Shown piece by piece: positions 44,663-53,589 of a stretch of 64,000 nucleotides of DNA; the first letter of the stretch is position 1, and every line of letters begins with the position of its first letter. A program made the translations under genes and the position numbers. Below the pieces are notes generated by a model. It worked only from the letters and a program-made list of their open reading frames with translations. It was not told the DNA's origin and made no database searches. The stretch is from Bacteroidota bacterium (GTDB lineage Bacteria > Bacteroidota > Bacteroidia > Bacteroidales > JAAUTT01). The stretch spans positions 22,558 to 86,557 of the forward strand of contig JAEYWD010000068.1 in assembly GCA_023429135.1 (NCBI GenBank). The letters are read 5' to 3'.

Positions 44663-45277
44663 ATGATAAATATAGAAGAATTTGCAAACAGGTTTTACGA
44701 TATTTTCCCGGCTTTAAAGGGGATTCAGCCTTGGGAAATTACCAGGACTTTGCCCGAAATCCTGCAGCGTATTATTGTTAATCTCAACGAGGAGTTTCAA
44801 GTAAGAAACGGAATTGCTATCCATAATACAGCAGTAATAGAACAGAATGTTACTTTAAAATCGCCTGTATTTATTGGTAAGAACTGCTTTATTGGTGCAA
44901 ACGCTTATTTGCGGGGCGGTGTTTATATAGGAGACTCAACAAGCATTGGACCTGGTTCTGAAATAAAATCGAGTATTATCTGCGGCTACAGCTCGTTGGC
45001 GCATTTCAACTTTATTGGCGACAGTATTATTGGCAGCAATGTTAATTTTGAGGCCGGTTCTGTTACCGCAAACCATTATAATGAACGCGAAAACAAAAAT
45101 ATTTTTGTGCTGCATAAAGCTAAAATAATCTCCACCGGCTGCCACAAGTTTGGTTCTCTGGTGGGCGATCACACTAAAATAGGTGCTAACGCTGTGCTTT
45201 CGCCGGGAACATTTCTACAGCCTGGTTCCATCGTCAAACGTTTGGAGTTGGTTGAACAGGTGGGAGAAATTGTTTAG
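44663..45277 (+). CDS. Left-handed beta-helix (hexapeptide) protein, GlmU C-domain-like
   Basis: 204 residues. From about 50 it is a hexapeptide-repeat helix: IHNTAVIEQNVTL, PVFIGKNCFIGANAYLRGGVYIGDS, TSIGPGSEIKSSII and NVNFEAGSVTANHY. FGSLVGDHTKIGANAVLSPG follows, which resembles the acetyltransferase half of GlmU and related nucleotide-sugar acyltransferases. The first 45 residues are a small helical cap; the nucleotidyltransferase domain of GlmU is missing. It might therefore be a sugar or nucleotide-sugar acyltransferase, or a GlmU-like accessory. It follows the thioesterase by 10 bases. Confidence 0.8.
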   Translation: MINIEEFANRFYDIFPALKGIQPWEITRTLPEILQRIIVNLNEEFQVRNGIAIHNTAVIEQNVTLKSPVFIGKNCFIGANAYLRGGVYIGDSTSIGPGSEIKSSIICGYSSLAHFNFIGDSIIGSNVNFEAGSVTANHYNERENKNIFVLHKAKIISTGCHKFGSLVGDHTKIGANAVLSPGTFLQPGSIVKRLELVEQVGEIV

Positions 45278-45306
45278 AAATATGAATAATGAATTAGATT
45301 TGATAA

Positions 45307-46308
45307 ATGAACATGGAAATTACGATTACCATAACTAACGCCAACTTGAAAGTAGTTCTAATAAAGTTCTTTCTAAAAAGGTATTTTAGCATAAAACGAT
45401 TGTCGATTTTATTAATCCTCCTTTTATTTATTGGCATTCAGTATGATTTTAAGTTCATGTTATATGGATTTTTGCTTTATAGTCTGTTCTTTTATATCCA
45501 TTATCTAAATTCATTAAGTAAATCGAAGAAACTAACTGATTTAAGAAAGTCTGAAGTTATTTTTAGGATTTCAGAAACAACTGACGGCCTCAAAGTGGAA
45601 TCAGAAAAGGGTGAAATCAAAATAATGTGGCGTTTAATTGAGCGAGTTAGTAGGATAGAAAATCACTTACTCGTCTGTTTATTAGACGATTCTACTATTA
45701 TTATCCCCCGCAACTCTTTCACTTATAAGGAAACTGAGGAGGAATTCATTGAATTAATAAACAATAAAATTATTAAGGTAAGAGGCTCCTTGAAAGTGTC
45801 GTTGTTTCTAAAACCTCCCTATTTTCTGGGAATTCTTTGCTTTATCCCAATTGTAGGAGTATTGGTCGGAATCATACTTATTTTCCTGGGGATATTTCAA
45901 TATAAAAACCGGATTCTGATCACAATTGGTATTATTGGAATTGTGTTCACTTTTGGACTTTACAGCATTTCATTTCCTCAGCTTTGGAATAAAAAAGAAA
46001 AAGAAAAACTAATAACCGGTTTGTCACAAACACTCCTCAATAACCTGATTAAAGACATTGAGTTTTACAAACTTCAACATGGTCATTATCCGGGAAAATT
46101 AGAATTATTGCAAGATTCAAACACAACGATACTGATCATCGATCCTCTTCAATCCCAGAAGAACAAAAACGAGATTTTTAATTATGCGCTCGTTGAGGAT
46201 AAATACACTGTTTTCTCTTCGGGGATAGATGGTATTCCAAATACTGGAGACGATATTTACCCGCAATTACCTGACACTTTAAAAACCGGGTTTATGAAAT
46301 GGAAATAA
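45307..46308 (+). CDS. Membrane protein with YcxB-like module and GspG-like C-terminus
   Basis: 333 residues. The N-terminus has two helices (about 28-62). The next 100 residues (SEVIFRISETTDGLKVESEKGEIKIMW, then DDSTIIIPRNSF) resemble a YcxB-like domain. Two or three more helices follow (about 165-225). The last 95 residues (LLNNLIKDIEFYKLQHGHYPGKLELLQ, YALVEDKYTVFSSGIDGIPNTGDDIYP) have the look of a type II secretion/GspG pseudopilin C-terminus, including the GxDGxxxTxDDI end. I know of no protein with this order. No function is claimed. Confidence 0.55.
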   Translation: MNMEITITITNANLKVVLIKFFLKRYFSIKRLSILLILLLFIGIQYDFKFMLYGFLLYSLFFYIHYLNSLSKSKKLTDLRKSEVIFRISETTDGLKVESEKGEIKIMWRLIERVSRIENHLLVCLLDDSTIIIPRNSFTYKETEEEFIELINNKIIKVRGSLKVSLFLKPPYFLGILCFIPIVGVLVGIILIFLGIFQYKNRILITIGIIGIVFTFGLYSISFPQLWNKKEKEKLITGLSQTLLNNLIKDIEFYKLQHGHYPGKLELLQDSNTTILIIDPLQSQKNKNEIFNYALVEDKYTVFSSGIDGIPNTGDDIYPQLPDTLKTGFMKWK

Positions 46309-46514
46309 TAATTTTATTAAAGCAGGCGTTTAGTTAATAAGCATAATACTAGTCGACAGACACCTGTTCAAGGACCACAGCCAATACAGATTCCCAAAAA
46401 AACTGACATTTATTATTTATCTTGGTGGTTTGACTGTCGTCTGTGGACTGAGGACAAAACTATTCCTTAAAAGTCTAATTTGATAATCTAAAAACAATGC
46501 CATTTCTATTTTTC

Positions 46515-46916
46515 TTAATCCACCTGACTCATCAGCAACTTTCCGTGTTTAATGCCTTTTAAAGCTATCAGCTTTTCGGAAAGCTGGGTAAGTTCGTTGG
46601 CTTCGCCTTTTACAGCAATAATCTCCAGACAATTTTCGTGACTTAAATGATAGTGCTGCGACGACAGGATGCAATGATGAAAATCGTGCTGCACATCCAC
46701 CATTTTAGTAATTAAATCGTGTTTATGATGATCGTATAGAACTATTATTGCTCCGGCCACAATGCGGTTACACTGCCATTTCCGCTCTACCAGATTTTTT
46801 TCAATCAGGTGCCGTATGGCCTGGGAACGATTGGGAAAATGATTTTCCTTCACATAATTATCGAGCGCCTCCAGCAAATCTTCTTCAAGTGAAACACCAA
46901 AACGGGTTACAGGCAT
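46515..46916 (-). CDS. nikR: Nickel-responsive ribbon-helix-helix regulator
   Basis: 133 residues, the NikR length. The N-terminal RHH domain is TRFGVSLEEDLLEALDNYVKENHFPNRSQAIRHLI. The ACT-like domain holds His77, His88, His90 and Cys96, with spacing 11, 2 and 6, exactly that of the E. coli high-affinity nickel site (His76, His87, His89, Cys95). It should repress nickel uptake or nickel-enzyme genes when nickel is plentiful. No nickel transporter or urease gene is in the window. It starts 5 bases after the stop of the S46 peptidase gene, so it is probably co-transcribed with it. The 206 bases downstream hold no gene. Confidence 0.95.
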   Translation of the reverse strand: MPVTRFGVSLEEDLLEALDNYVKENHFPNRSQAIRHLIEKNLVERKWQCNRIVAGAIIVLYDHHKHDLITKMVDVQHDFHHCILSSQHYHLSHENCLEIIAVKGEANELTQLSEKLIALKGIKHGKLLMSQVD

Positions 46917-46921
46917 ACAGA

Positions 46922-49075
46922 CTATTTTACAATTTTCAATTCCTGAATAAGATGACCCGCGCCTGAAATTTTCTCCAGAACAAACAGCATGTATCTGCTA
47001 TCGAGAATAATATTCCTGCAAAGCGTAGGGTCGTAATAAATGTCGCTCATGGTTCCTTCCCAGCAACGGTCGAAGTTCAAACCAATCAACTCCCCGCTCC
47101 CATTAAATACCGGACTACCCGAATTTCCTCCCGAGGTATGATTGCTTGCAACAAAACAAACCCTGAGCTGACCAGTAGAATCGGCATATTGCCCATAATC
47201 TTTTGCCTTCCACAACTCAGTTAATTCAGGAGAAACTACATAATCGCTTATGGTCGAATCCTTCTTCTCCATAATTCCGTCAACGGTGGTGTAGTATCCA
47301 TAACGAACACCGTCGTTTGGCGAATAACCTTCAACCTGACCATAGGATACACGCAAGGTTTGATTAGCATCAGGGAACAATATTCTATCGCTGTGAAATT
47401 CACTTAATCCACGCATGTAAATTCTGTAAAGGCTGTCGTTGCTCAATATACATGCATTATAAGGATTGGCAACTTTACCAATAAGCACACTGTAAAAACT
47501 CAGGTAAGTGTTGAGAGCAGGATCGGCAAGTAATTTCTTTCTTGAACTCTTATTCCAATTTTGAAGCACAGCGGTAAAACTTTCTTTCGAAACCAGAACC
47601 GATTTTTCAAATACCATATCCGCCCACCGGCTTATATCTCCCTTATACTTTGAATTGATGGTTGCAAAAATTTCGGGATGAAATTCAGGGGCGACATTTT
47701 CCCTGTAAAGTTGCAGCAATCTGATAAACATTCGCTTATCAATTGCTTGAGAATAGTTTTTATAATGAACTTCCAGTGATTGAATATACTTTCTTAGTTC
47801 TTCCTGAAAAGCGGCATCGTCAAGAGCTGTATTCTTGTTTAAGAAAGTATAAAAGCGCGAAGCCTGAACAATTATTTCACTGCCAAGCACTGCTTCGTTG
47901 TAATAATCAAATACGGGTAAATACTTTTGATAGATATTGAGATTTTCATCAAATTTTTTAAATAATCCGCCGTATTTAGAGCCTCTGGCCTGATCCTGCG
48001 AAATCCATTGCTGAAACTTCTGTTCCATTTCCCGTTTTTTCGACACAGCATCAACAGCACTCAGACCTTTAATCATACCTTCCCATTTTTTCCAGGCATT
48101 ACTTACACCGGCATGTTTAGCTGCATATTGAATGCGTGCCTGAGGATTTATATTCATCTCATCTTCCATGATATTGAGACGAACTCTGCGCAGTTCAACC
48201 TTTTGAGGCAGCGAAAGTTTTACCATAAGCTCAACTTCGCGGGCTGCAAGATATTGATCGGTCATAGCCGGATAACCATAAACCATTGTAAAATCATCTT
48301 CGGCTACTCCTTTGATGGAAACAGGCACATACTTTTTAGGCTTATAAGGAACATTTTCAGTTGAATATGGAGCGGGTTTATTGTCCTTACCGGCATATAT
48401 TCTAAAAACAGAGAAGTCGCCAGTATGACGGGGCCAAACCCAGTTGTCGGTATCGCCCCCGAATTTACCGATATTCGATGGAGGAGCGGCTACCAGACGG
48501 ATGTCGGTATAGACTTCATACTCATATAAAAAATATTGATTTTCATTATACAGAGGTTTTACCACAAACTTATTAGAGCTGGTTTTCGATAGTTCGGCAA
48601 TAAGTGCATCAGAATTCTCCTGAACTTTGGACTTTCTGTTCCATTCACTCAGATTTGCAGATACACCCGAAAGAATTTTATCGGTAACATCCGACATTTT
48701 AACCAGAAACGAAACGGTAACATTGGGATTAGGGAGTTCTTCCGACCTCGAATTTGCGACAAAACCATTGGTTAGGTAATCGTGTTCGAGTGAACTGTGG
48801 CTTTGAATTGCTCCATAACCACAATGATGATTTGTAAAAATAAGACCTGACTCGGACACCACAACTCCTGAACAACCTCTGTCGAACAGAATAACAGCAT
48901 CTTTCAGGCTCGAGTTGTTGACACTGTAAATATCTTCTGCGCTAAGCTTACAACCCAACTGAACCATTCTGTCGTATCGGGTTTTATCGAGCAGGGCAGG
49001 AATCCACATACCATCATCTGCACGGGAGGGTAGTAAAAGAATAATGCAAATAAATGTTAACAACAACTTCTTCAT
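46922..49075 (-). CDS. S46-family dipeptidyl-peptidase, DPP11-like
   Basis: 717 residues with a signal peptide (cut near SRAD). The protease double barrel has TNHHCGYG with the catalytic His and GGNSGSPV with the nucleophile Ser. A helical lid domain lies between them. The segment LNFDRCWEGTMSDI matters for specificity: as I recall, an Arg after Asp here (FDR) marks the Asp/Glu-specific DPP11 type, whereas DPP7 has Gly (FDG). The enzyme would remove acidic dipeptides from peptide N-termini in the periplasm. It is followed by nikR after 5 bases. Confidence 0.9.
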   Translation of the reverse strand: MKKLLLTFICIILLLPSRADDGMWIPALLDKTRYDRMVQLGCKLSAEDIYSVNNSSLKDAVILFDRGCSGVVVSESGLIFTNHHCGYGAIQSHSSLEHDYLTNGFVANSRSEELPNPNVTVSFLVKMSDVTDKILSGVSANLSEWNRKSKVQENSDALIAELSKTSSNKFVVKPLYNENQYFLYEYEVYTDIRLVAAPPSNIGKFGGDTDNWVWPRHTGDFSVFRIYAGKDNKPAPYSTENVPYKPKKYVPVSIKGVAEDDFTMVYGYPAMTDQYLAAREVELMVKLSLPQKVELRRVRLNIMEDEMNINPQARIQYAAKHAGVSNAWKKWEGMIKGLSAVDAVSKKREMEQKFQQWISQDQARGSKYGGLFKKFDENLNIYQKYLPVFDYYNEAVLGSEIIVQASRFYTFLNKNTALDDAAFQEELRKYIQSLEVHYKNYSQAIDKRMFIRLLQLYRENVAPEFHPEIFATINSKYKGDISRWADMVFEKSVLVSKESFTAVLQNWNKSSRKKLLADPALNTYLSFYSVLIGKVANPYNACILSNDSLYRIYMRGLSEFHSDRILFPDANQTLRVSYGQVEGYSPNDGVRYGYYTTVDGIMEKKDSTISDYVVSPELTELWKAKDYGQYADSTGQLRVCFVASNHTSGGNSGSPVFNGSGELIGLNFDRCWEGTMSDIYYDPTLCRNIILDSRYMLFVLEKISGAGHLIQELKIVK

Positions 49076-49076
49076 G

Positions 49077-49667
49077 TTATGATATAAGTTTTAATATTTC
49101 CTGATAAACTTTTTGAATTGGTAAACCAACTACATTAAAATAAGAACCTTCAATCTTTTCAATTCCTATAAATCCAATCCATTCCTGGATGCCGTAAGCT
49201 CCGGCCTTATCGTAAGGTTTATAGTGATCAAGATAAAACTCAATTTCGAAATTATTAAGTTCTTTGAAATAGACCTTAGCCGAATCGAAAAAAGTAACCT
49301 GCTTATCACAGGTTGTAAGACATACGCCAGTAAATACCTCATGTACTTTGCCCGAAAGTTTACGAAGCATTAAATAGGCCTCGTCTCTAACGGCAGGTTT
49401 CTCAATTACTTCATCGTTAAGCCAAACAATGGTATCGGCAGTAAGCAAAATTTCGCCAGTTTGCTGGGGAGCACGGCATGCCTTCGCTTTTTCTATGGCA
49501 AGAAAAACCGGGATTTCATGTGCTTTAAGGTGAAGAGGATAACGCTCGTTACCGTGAAGTGGTTCAATAATCTCAACCTTCACACCTAACTCTTTCAGTA
49601 AAGCCCTTCTCCGTGGAGACTTCGAAGCCAGAAGTATTTTTATATTGCTAAACGAAGGATAATCCAT
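49077..49667 (-). CDS. maf: Maf-family nucleotide pyrophosphatase
   Basis: 196 residues. ILLASKSPRRRALLKELG is the Maf signature (SxSPRR), and the other conserved parts are LTADTIVWLNDEVIEKPA and VHEVFTGVCL, with YGIQEWIG near the end. Maf proteins hydrolyse non-canonical or excess NTPs (dTTP, UTP, pseudo-UTP), likely limiting cell division under stress. It ends one base before the S46 peptidase start and is separated from the UbiA gene upstream by three bases, so all are probably one operon. Confidence 0.95.
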   Translation of the reverse strand: MDYPSFSNIKILLASKSPRRRALLKELGVKVEIIEPLHGNERYPLHLKAHEIPVFLAIEKAKACRAPQQTGEILLTADTIVWLNDEVIEKPAVRDEAYLMLRKLSGKVHEVFTGVCLTTCDKQVTFFDSAKVYFKELNNFEIEFYLDHYKPYDKAGAYGIQEWIGFIGIEKIEGSYFNVVGLPIQKVYQEILKLIS

Positions 49668-49670
49668 GCT

Positions 49671-50648
49671 TTAAATTTCGAATGTTTTGTGAAGGATATA
49701 CCAAACTATGGGAGCATAAAAAATTCCGGCAAGCATAATAACTTTCAGTAAATCGCCGCAGAACTTATAATCGGCTACTGATTTGGAAATATACAATTGA
49801 TAGAGATTATAAAGCAATGGAATAACCAGAAATACTGAAAAATACACGAGCGAAATAAAATCGGACATCCCGGCTGTGAAGAAGAAAAAATAATACAACA
49901 CAGCAATTCCGGCAATAACAGCGAACAATAGCAGCATGGAAATAATTTTTGCCCATTTCATTCCCCAAACAATGGGTACTGTATTTCTCCCTGCAAACCG
50001 GTCGCCTTCAAAATCCTCCATATCTTTGATAATTTCGCGCGACAGTCCGGAGAGGAAAGCAAAGGCTGAAAATGCAAGTATCCAGCCTCCAATTACATTC
50101 AGGTTAATAGGAGCCGAAAGAATGTAATATTTATAATGATTCATTACTGGAGGAATCTCGTAAAGATAAACAGCTATCGGAACAAGAGCTGTGGCGAGAG
50201 AAACAATTAAATTACCTATGAGCAGTTGCTTTTTATAAGTAGTGGTATAAAAATAGAGTAATCCTATCATGATTGGGTAGCAAATCACTAAAAGAAAAAT
50301 ACCTGATTTGTAAGAAGCATACCCAGCTAAAACAAGCGCTACAACATTTAAAATGCGGTAAAGCATTATTACTTTTGGAGCCGGCACTTTTTCTCCAACA
50401 ATTACATCATCTTTATGGCGATTTACAAGATCGAGATCCCGGTCGTAATAGTCGTTTATGGCATAACCGGCTGCAGCAACCAGCATTGTTGAAAGCACAT
50501 AACATAAAAACGCAATAAAAGGGAGTTTAAGCTCCATACTATAAACAGCCAGCATAGGTGCTACAATGGTATAACGCATCAAAACCAGCGTCAAACCAAC
50601 CATTAATACATTGGGAATCCGGAATAATTTGGAATAAGCTTTTATCAC
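49671..50648 (-). CDS. UbiA-family prenyltransferase
   Basis: 325 residues with about nine membrane helices. The two Asp-rich motifs are NDYYDRDLD (about 64-72) and KDMEDFEGDR (about 210-219), the Mg2+-prenyl-diphosphate sites of UbiA proteins. The acceptor is not clear; in this phylum such genes are often annotated as geranylgeranylglycerol-phosphate geranylgeranyltransferase. It overlaps the KdsC-like gene by 4 bases and is adjacent to maf, an operon of small conserved genes. Confidence 0.88.
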   Translation of the reverse strand: MIKAYSKLFRIPNVLMVGLTLVLMRYTIVAPMLAVYSMELKLPFIAFLCYVLSTMLVAAAGYAINDYYDRDLDLVNRHKDDVIVGEKVPAPKVIMLYRILNVVALVLAGYASYKSGIFLLVICYPIMIGLLYFYTTTYKKQLLIGNLIVSLATALVPIAVYLYEIPPVMNHYKYYILSAPINLNVIGGWILAFSAFAFLSGLSREIIKDMEDFEGDRFAGRNTVPIVWGMKWAKIISMLLLFAVIAGIAVLYYFFFFTAGMSDFISLVYFSVFLVIPLLYNLYQLYISKSVADYKFCGDLLKVIMLAGIFYAPIVWYILHKTFEI

Positions 50649-51163
50649 CCCGAAACAACTTTAGTATCCAACCATAAATTATTTATCTTAAGCACCTGCT
50701 CAATTACATCACGCACGCAACCTTTTGCGGCTCCCATTGGCGAAATATACATTGAAACAGCTTTTACCTCCTCTACAGCATCAGCAGGACAAGTGGGGAT
50801 GCCAACCACTCCCAGAATATCAAGATCGGGAATATCATCGCCCATATATAAAACCTCTCTGGCCGAAAGTTCATGACGAATCAGAAACTCATTGAAATCG
50901 TCCATTTTGTATTGCGATTTCAGGTAAACATCCTTCACTCCGAGATTTTCAAAACGGGTTTTAAGGGCCTGGGAGTTACCTCCTGTAATAATTGCAACCG
51001 GAAATCCTCTTTTAACGGCGAGTTGCACTGCATAACCATCCTTAATATTCATAGTCCGCAACAACTCTCCCGAGGCATCCAGAATCACATTATCCGAAAA
51101 AACCCCATCGACATCGAAGGCGAAGGCTTTAATACTTTTGAGTTTATCTTTAAAATGTTCCAT
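50645..51163 (-). CDS. KdsC-like HAD phosphatase (KDO 8-phosphate phosphatase)
   Basis: 172 residues. HAD motif I is FDVDGVFSDN, motif II is IITGGNS, and motif III/IV is YMGDDIPDLDIL. The length and sequence (MNIKDGYAVQLAVKRGFPVAIITG) are those of KdsC, a cap-less tetrameric phosphatase that makes KDO for the lipid A core. Other small HAD phosphatases are possible. It overlaps UbiA by 4 bases and the DUF2520-like gene upstream by 14 bases. Confidence 0.88.
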   Translation of the reverse strand: MEHFKDKLKSIKAFAFDVDGVFSDNVILDASGELLRTMNIKDGYAVQLAVKRGFPVAIITGGNSQALKTRFENLGVKDVYLKSQYKMDDFNEFLIRHELSAREVLYMGDDIPDLDILGVVGIPTCPADAVEEVKAVSMYISPMGAAKGCVRDVIEQVLKINNLWLDTKVVSG

Positions 51164-51935
51164 TTTTTCGTTCTGTTTCCCTTTCCATAATGCTATTGCT
51201 CACAAAAGTATATATTTTTTGCCATAAAGGCTTGCCGGCAAGAATTTCCTTATGCTGTTCAAGTATATTAAAATTATTCCGAACGGCAGGTCCGGTTTGC
51301 CCTTTGGCGGGATCGTCGAACTGAAGCGCCTTGGATGTAGTTTCCCGGATTAAATGCTTAAGAATATCGAAAGGTAAATTAGCCTCCTTTAGGATGTCGT
51401 GAGCAATGCTGTACATATGATTGCTGAAATTACTCGCAAAAACTGCCGAAAGATGGAGTTTTAAACGCTGATGAGAGTCAAGAACGGCAACATTTCGGGT
51501 TATTGCCAGTGCAAGTTCTTTCAGAGCTATAAGGCCGAAATCGGAATTAGCTTCGATAAAAACAGGAACCTCAGAAAAGTCAAGTTCAACATCTTTGGAG
51601 AAAGTCTGAAATGGATAAAACACGCCAAAATTTTTGTGTCGCTTCAAAACATCTATTGAGGTGCTTCCCGAAGTATGAACAATAAAGGACTCAATTTTAA
51701 GATTATTAATTACTTGTTGGATTGCAGAATCAGTTACAGAGACAATAATTAGCTGGGAGGGAGCTATTTCATCAATATTATTTACCGGCTGAGAATTTAC
51801 AAGACTTGCCAGTCTACAGGCGTTATTGTAATTAGAACTATAAATACTCTCTACCTTAATTCCAGCTCGGGCGAAAGCTTTTGCCAGATGCGTTGCCAGG
51901 TTACCAGAGCCAATAAACGAAACAGTAGATATCAT
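51150..51935 (-). CDS. Rossmann-fold DUF2520-type oxidoreductase-like protein
   Basis: 261 residues. FIGSGNLATHLAKAFARAGIKV is the GxGxxA/G NAD(P)-binding start, close to pyrroline-5-carboxylate-reductase-like proteins. The C-terminal half is helical (KLHLSAVFASNFSNHMYSIAHDIL), typical of the DUF2520 family. The reaction is unknown. It overlaps the next gene by 14 bases, so translational coupling is likely. It is the promoter-proximal gene of the DUF2520-kdsC-ubiA-maf cluster. Confidence 0.8.
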   Translation of the reverse strand: MISTVSFIGSGNLATHLAKAFARAGIKVESIYSSNYNNACRLASLVNSQPVNNIDEIAPSQLIIVSVTDSAIQQVINNLKIESFIVHTSGSTSIDVLKRHKNFGVFYPFQTFSKDVELDFSEVPVFIEANSDFGLIALKELALAITRNVAVLDSHQRLKLHLSAVFASNFSNHMYSIAHDILKEANLPFDILKHLIRETTSKALQFDDPAKGQTGPAVRNNFNILEQHKEILAGKPLWQKIYTFVSNSIMERETERKNGTF

Positions 51936-51983
51936 ATTTCAATTTTATTAACAAAGGTAAAACCCGTGAGATAAAAATGACGC

Positions 51984-52439
51984 TTATTTCTTCATTTTTA
52001 CTAGTTCATCGCATTTTTCGTAATTCTCCTGGGCTTTAAAAAAATCGAGTAAATTATCGAAAAAGCTCTCGTCGTTATAAAACGGATGTTTGGAATCGAA
52101 TGCCAGTTTAGAATCAATGGTAAGCTGAAAACATTCATCGCGCGAAAGAGAAGTTGTTTGAATCTCGCTGACTGGAGCAAGTTCCCCTTCCTGTTCCCAA
52201 ACTCCCTTGTACTTGTAAATAAAGTTAATTATAGAAAGCTGAAGGTTGATAAAGTCGTTATTCTCGGCCAACACCCTTTTGCTGTAATCGTATTTTTCAG
52301 AAAGGATCTGAGCTTTGCTTGGAGAAACAGGCTCTTTGAGTATTTCTTTTATTTCACGCTCATTTTCTCTAACAAGCTCAAGGTTTTTCATAACATGAAA
52401 ACGAAGCTGCTCAATGGTGGTTTGAAGAATTTCTTTCAT
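51984..52439 (-). CDS. Uncharacterised protein, paralog of the gene at 52736
   Basis: 151 residues, charged, with no signal peptide. The N-terminal 45 residues are a helical coiled-coil-like stretch. The core has LAENNDFINLQLSIINFIYKY, then ECFQLTIDSKLAFDSKHPFYND, FFDNLLDFF and ENYEKCDELV. The same pattern recurs in the product at 52736. I do not recognise a family. Two Cys residues (ECF and EKC) are kept in both and might bind metal or form a disulfide. The gene is 48 bases from the DUF2520-like gene. Confidence 0.7.
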   Translation of the reverse strand: MKEILQTTIEQLRFHVMKNLELVRENEREIKEILKEPVSPSKAQILSEKYDYSKRVLAENNDFINLQLSIINFIYKYKGVWEQEGELAPVSEIQTTSLSRDECFQLTIDSKLAFDSKHPFYNDESFFDNLLDFFKAQENYEKCDELVKMKK

Positions 52440-52676
52440 AGTTAAAACCAGTTTAGTTTCTGATAAATTAACATGTAAAAGAATAAAGAAGCTATTACAA
52501 TTAAAACAGTAGTTATTAACTGAATTTCAACAAATAGTCCAGAAAGCACATTATATGAGCTAAGAAGAAAAATTGGGTTGTTAATAACTTTTACAAAATT
52601 GCCGGAAATGTTGAAAACACTATAATTCCAAACTTATAAACCTGAAGCTTATTTTTACCAAATCCCTGAAAAACAG

Positions 52677-52703
52677 AAAAGGGATGCAATCACTGCGTCC
52701 CTT
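52677..52703 (-). terminator. Rho-independent terminator downstream of the 52736 gene
   Basis: On the minus strand, GGGACGCA and TGCATCCC form an 8-bp stem (one G-T pair) with a five-base loop, followed by TTTTC. It lies 33 bases past the stop, so the two paralogous genes are separate transcription units. The remaining bases up to 52440 show no gene. Confidence 0.75.
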
Positions 52704-52735
52704 AACCAATTTTTAACCCAAAACGTATGTATTAC

Positions 52736-53185
52736 TTACTGCTGCTTTTTTGTGTTTACCAGCTCCGAGCACTTTTCATAGTTCTCGAGTTGCTGATAAT
52801 AGTTCAATAAACGGTTGAAGAAGTTGAGATCCGAATAATACGGATGCTCCATGTCGTAAACTAAAAAGCCGTTTATTGTGAGCTCAAAACATTCATTAAC
52901 ATCCTTGAAAACAGGCTTTGGCCCCTGAGAGTCGCCTAAGAAAGAGGTTTCTTCGTATTTTTCAAGAAAATTGGTAAGCGTCAACTGAACATTAATAAAG
53001 TCGTTGTTCTCTGCCAATAATGATTTATTTATCGCATATTTTTTTTCTAATTGCTCGGTTCGAATTACCGAAACCTGTTGCTTTAACAATTCCCGAATCT
53101 CCTTTTGGTTATTCTGGATTTGCGTAAGGTTTTCCTTAACCTTTTCACGCAACATATCGATTGTTTTTCTAATCATCGTTTTCAT
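52736..53185 (-). CDS. Uncharacterised protein, paralog of the gene at 51984
   Basis: 149 residues. It aligns throughout with the product at 51984: LLAENNDFINVQLTLTNFLEKYEE, ECFELTINGFLVYDMEHPYYSDLNFF, LLNYY, and ENYEKCSELVNTKK. The N-terminal helix (MIRKTIDMLREKVKENL) is similarly charged. The shared Asn-Asp-Phe-Ile-Asn core and two Cys suggest a common fold and ligand. No family is recognised. Its promoter region holds a 26-bp perfect palindrome (53247-53272), which the other copy lacks. Confidence 0.7.
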   Translation of the reverse strand: MKTMIRKTIDMLREKVKENLTQIQNNQKEIRELLKQQVSVIRTEQLEKKYAINKSLLAENNDFINVQLTLTNFLEKYEETSFLGDSQGPKPVFKDVNECFELTINGFLVYDMEHPYYSDLNFFNRLLNYYQQLENYEKCSELVNTKKQQ

Positions 53186-53589
53186 AACCCGAAATCCAGT
53201 TTTTAATTTTGTGCTTTCGGTTATGTTTACGGGGGAATTTAAAAAATGTTAGATGATATATATCATCTAACAAAATTCAAGTAACCGTATGTATATATTT
53301 GAATATAAACATGTTAATCTATTAATTCATTGAATTTTAACAAAAAAACAGTGACGAAATTTATATTTAAATTGACTTAACCTCTGTTTACGGTGATTAA
53401 AACATATGGAATTTAAAAGTGGCTTGCAAATTATCCGTTAACATAACATATCATTCAGAATTACAGAACAATATACTAACTTACTTTCTATGATTTAGGA
53501 AATAGCTTTAAGTAGATAATATTTTTAAAAAGCTGGTTATCAACACACTTCAGCAAATACTTTTATCTTTGATTAGGATCCCAACAAAA
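53186..53589. other. 404-base intergenic region with no gene
   Basis: This gap is AT-rich and carries the 26-bp palindrome at 53247-53272. I see no open frame or RNA gene in the remainder. Confidence 0.6.
53247..53272. promoter_or_regulatory. 26-bp perfect palindrome with TGAT-N4-ATCA core
   Basis: The core GATGATATATATCATC continues outward on both sides, TGTTA to TAACA, to 26 perfectly self-complementary bases. The TGAT-N4-ATCA core matches the Crp/Fnr half-site spacing and the site at 44092. It ends 62 bases before the start of the unknown gene at 53185. It could be an operator, or a hairpin in the 5' leader. Confidence 0.5.

Noticed and set aside
44663..45277. Naming the hexapeptide-repeat gene glmU
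   Set aside because: The nucleotidyltransferase domain is absent and the protein is only 204 residues long.
46309..46514. Partial inverted repeats (GTCGACAGAC and GACTGTCGTCTGTGG) downstream of nikR
   Set aside because: The pairing is imperfect and broken; no terminator or gene can be supported.
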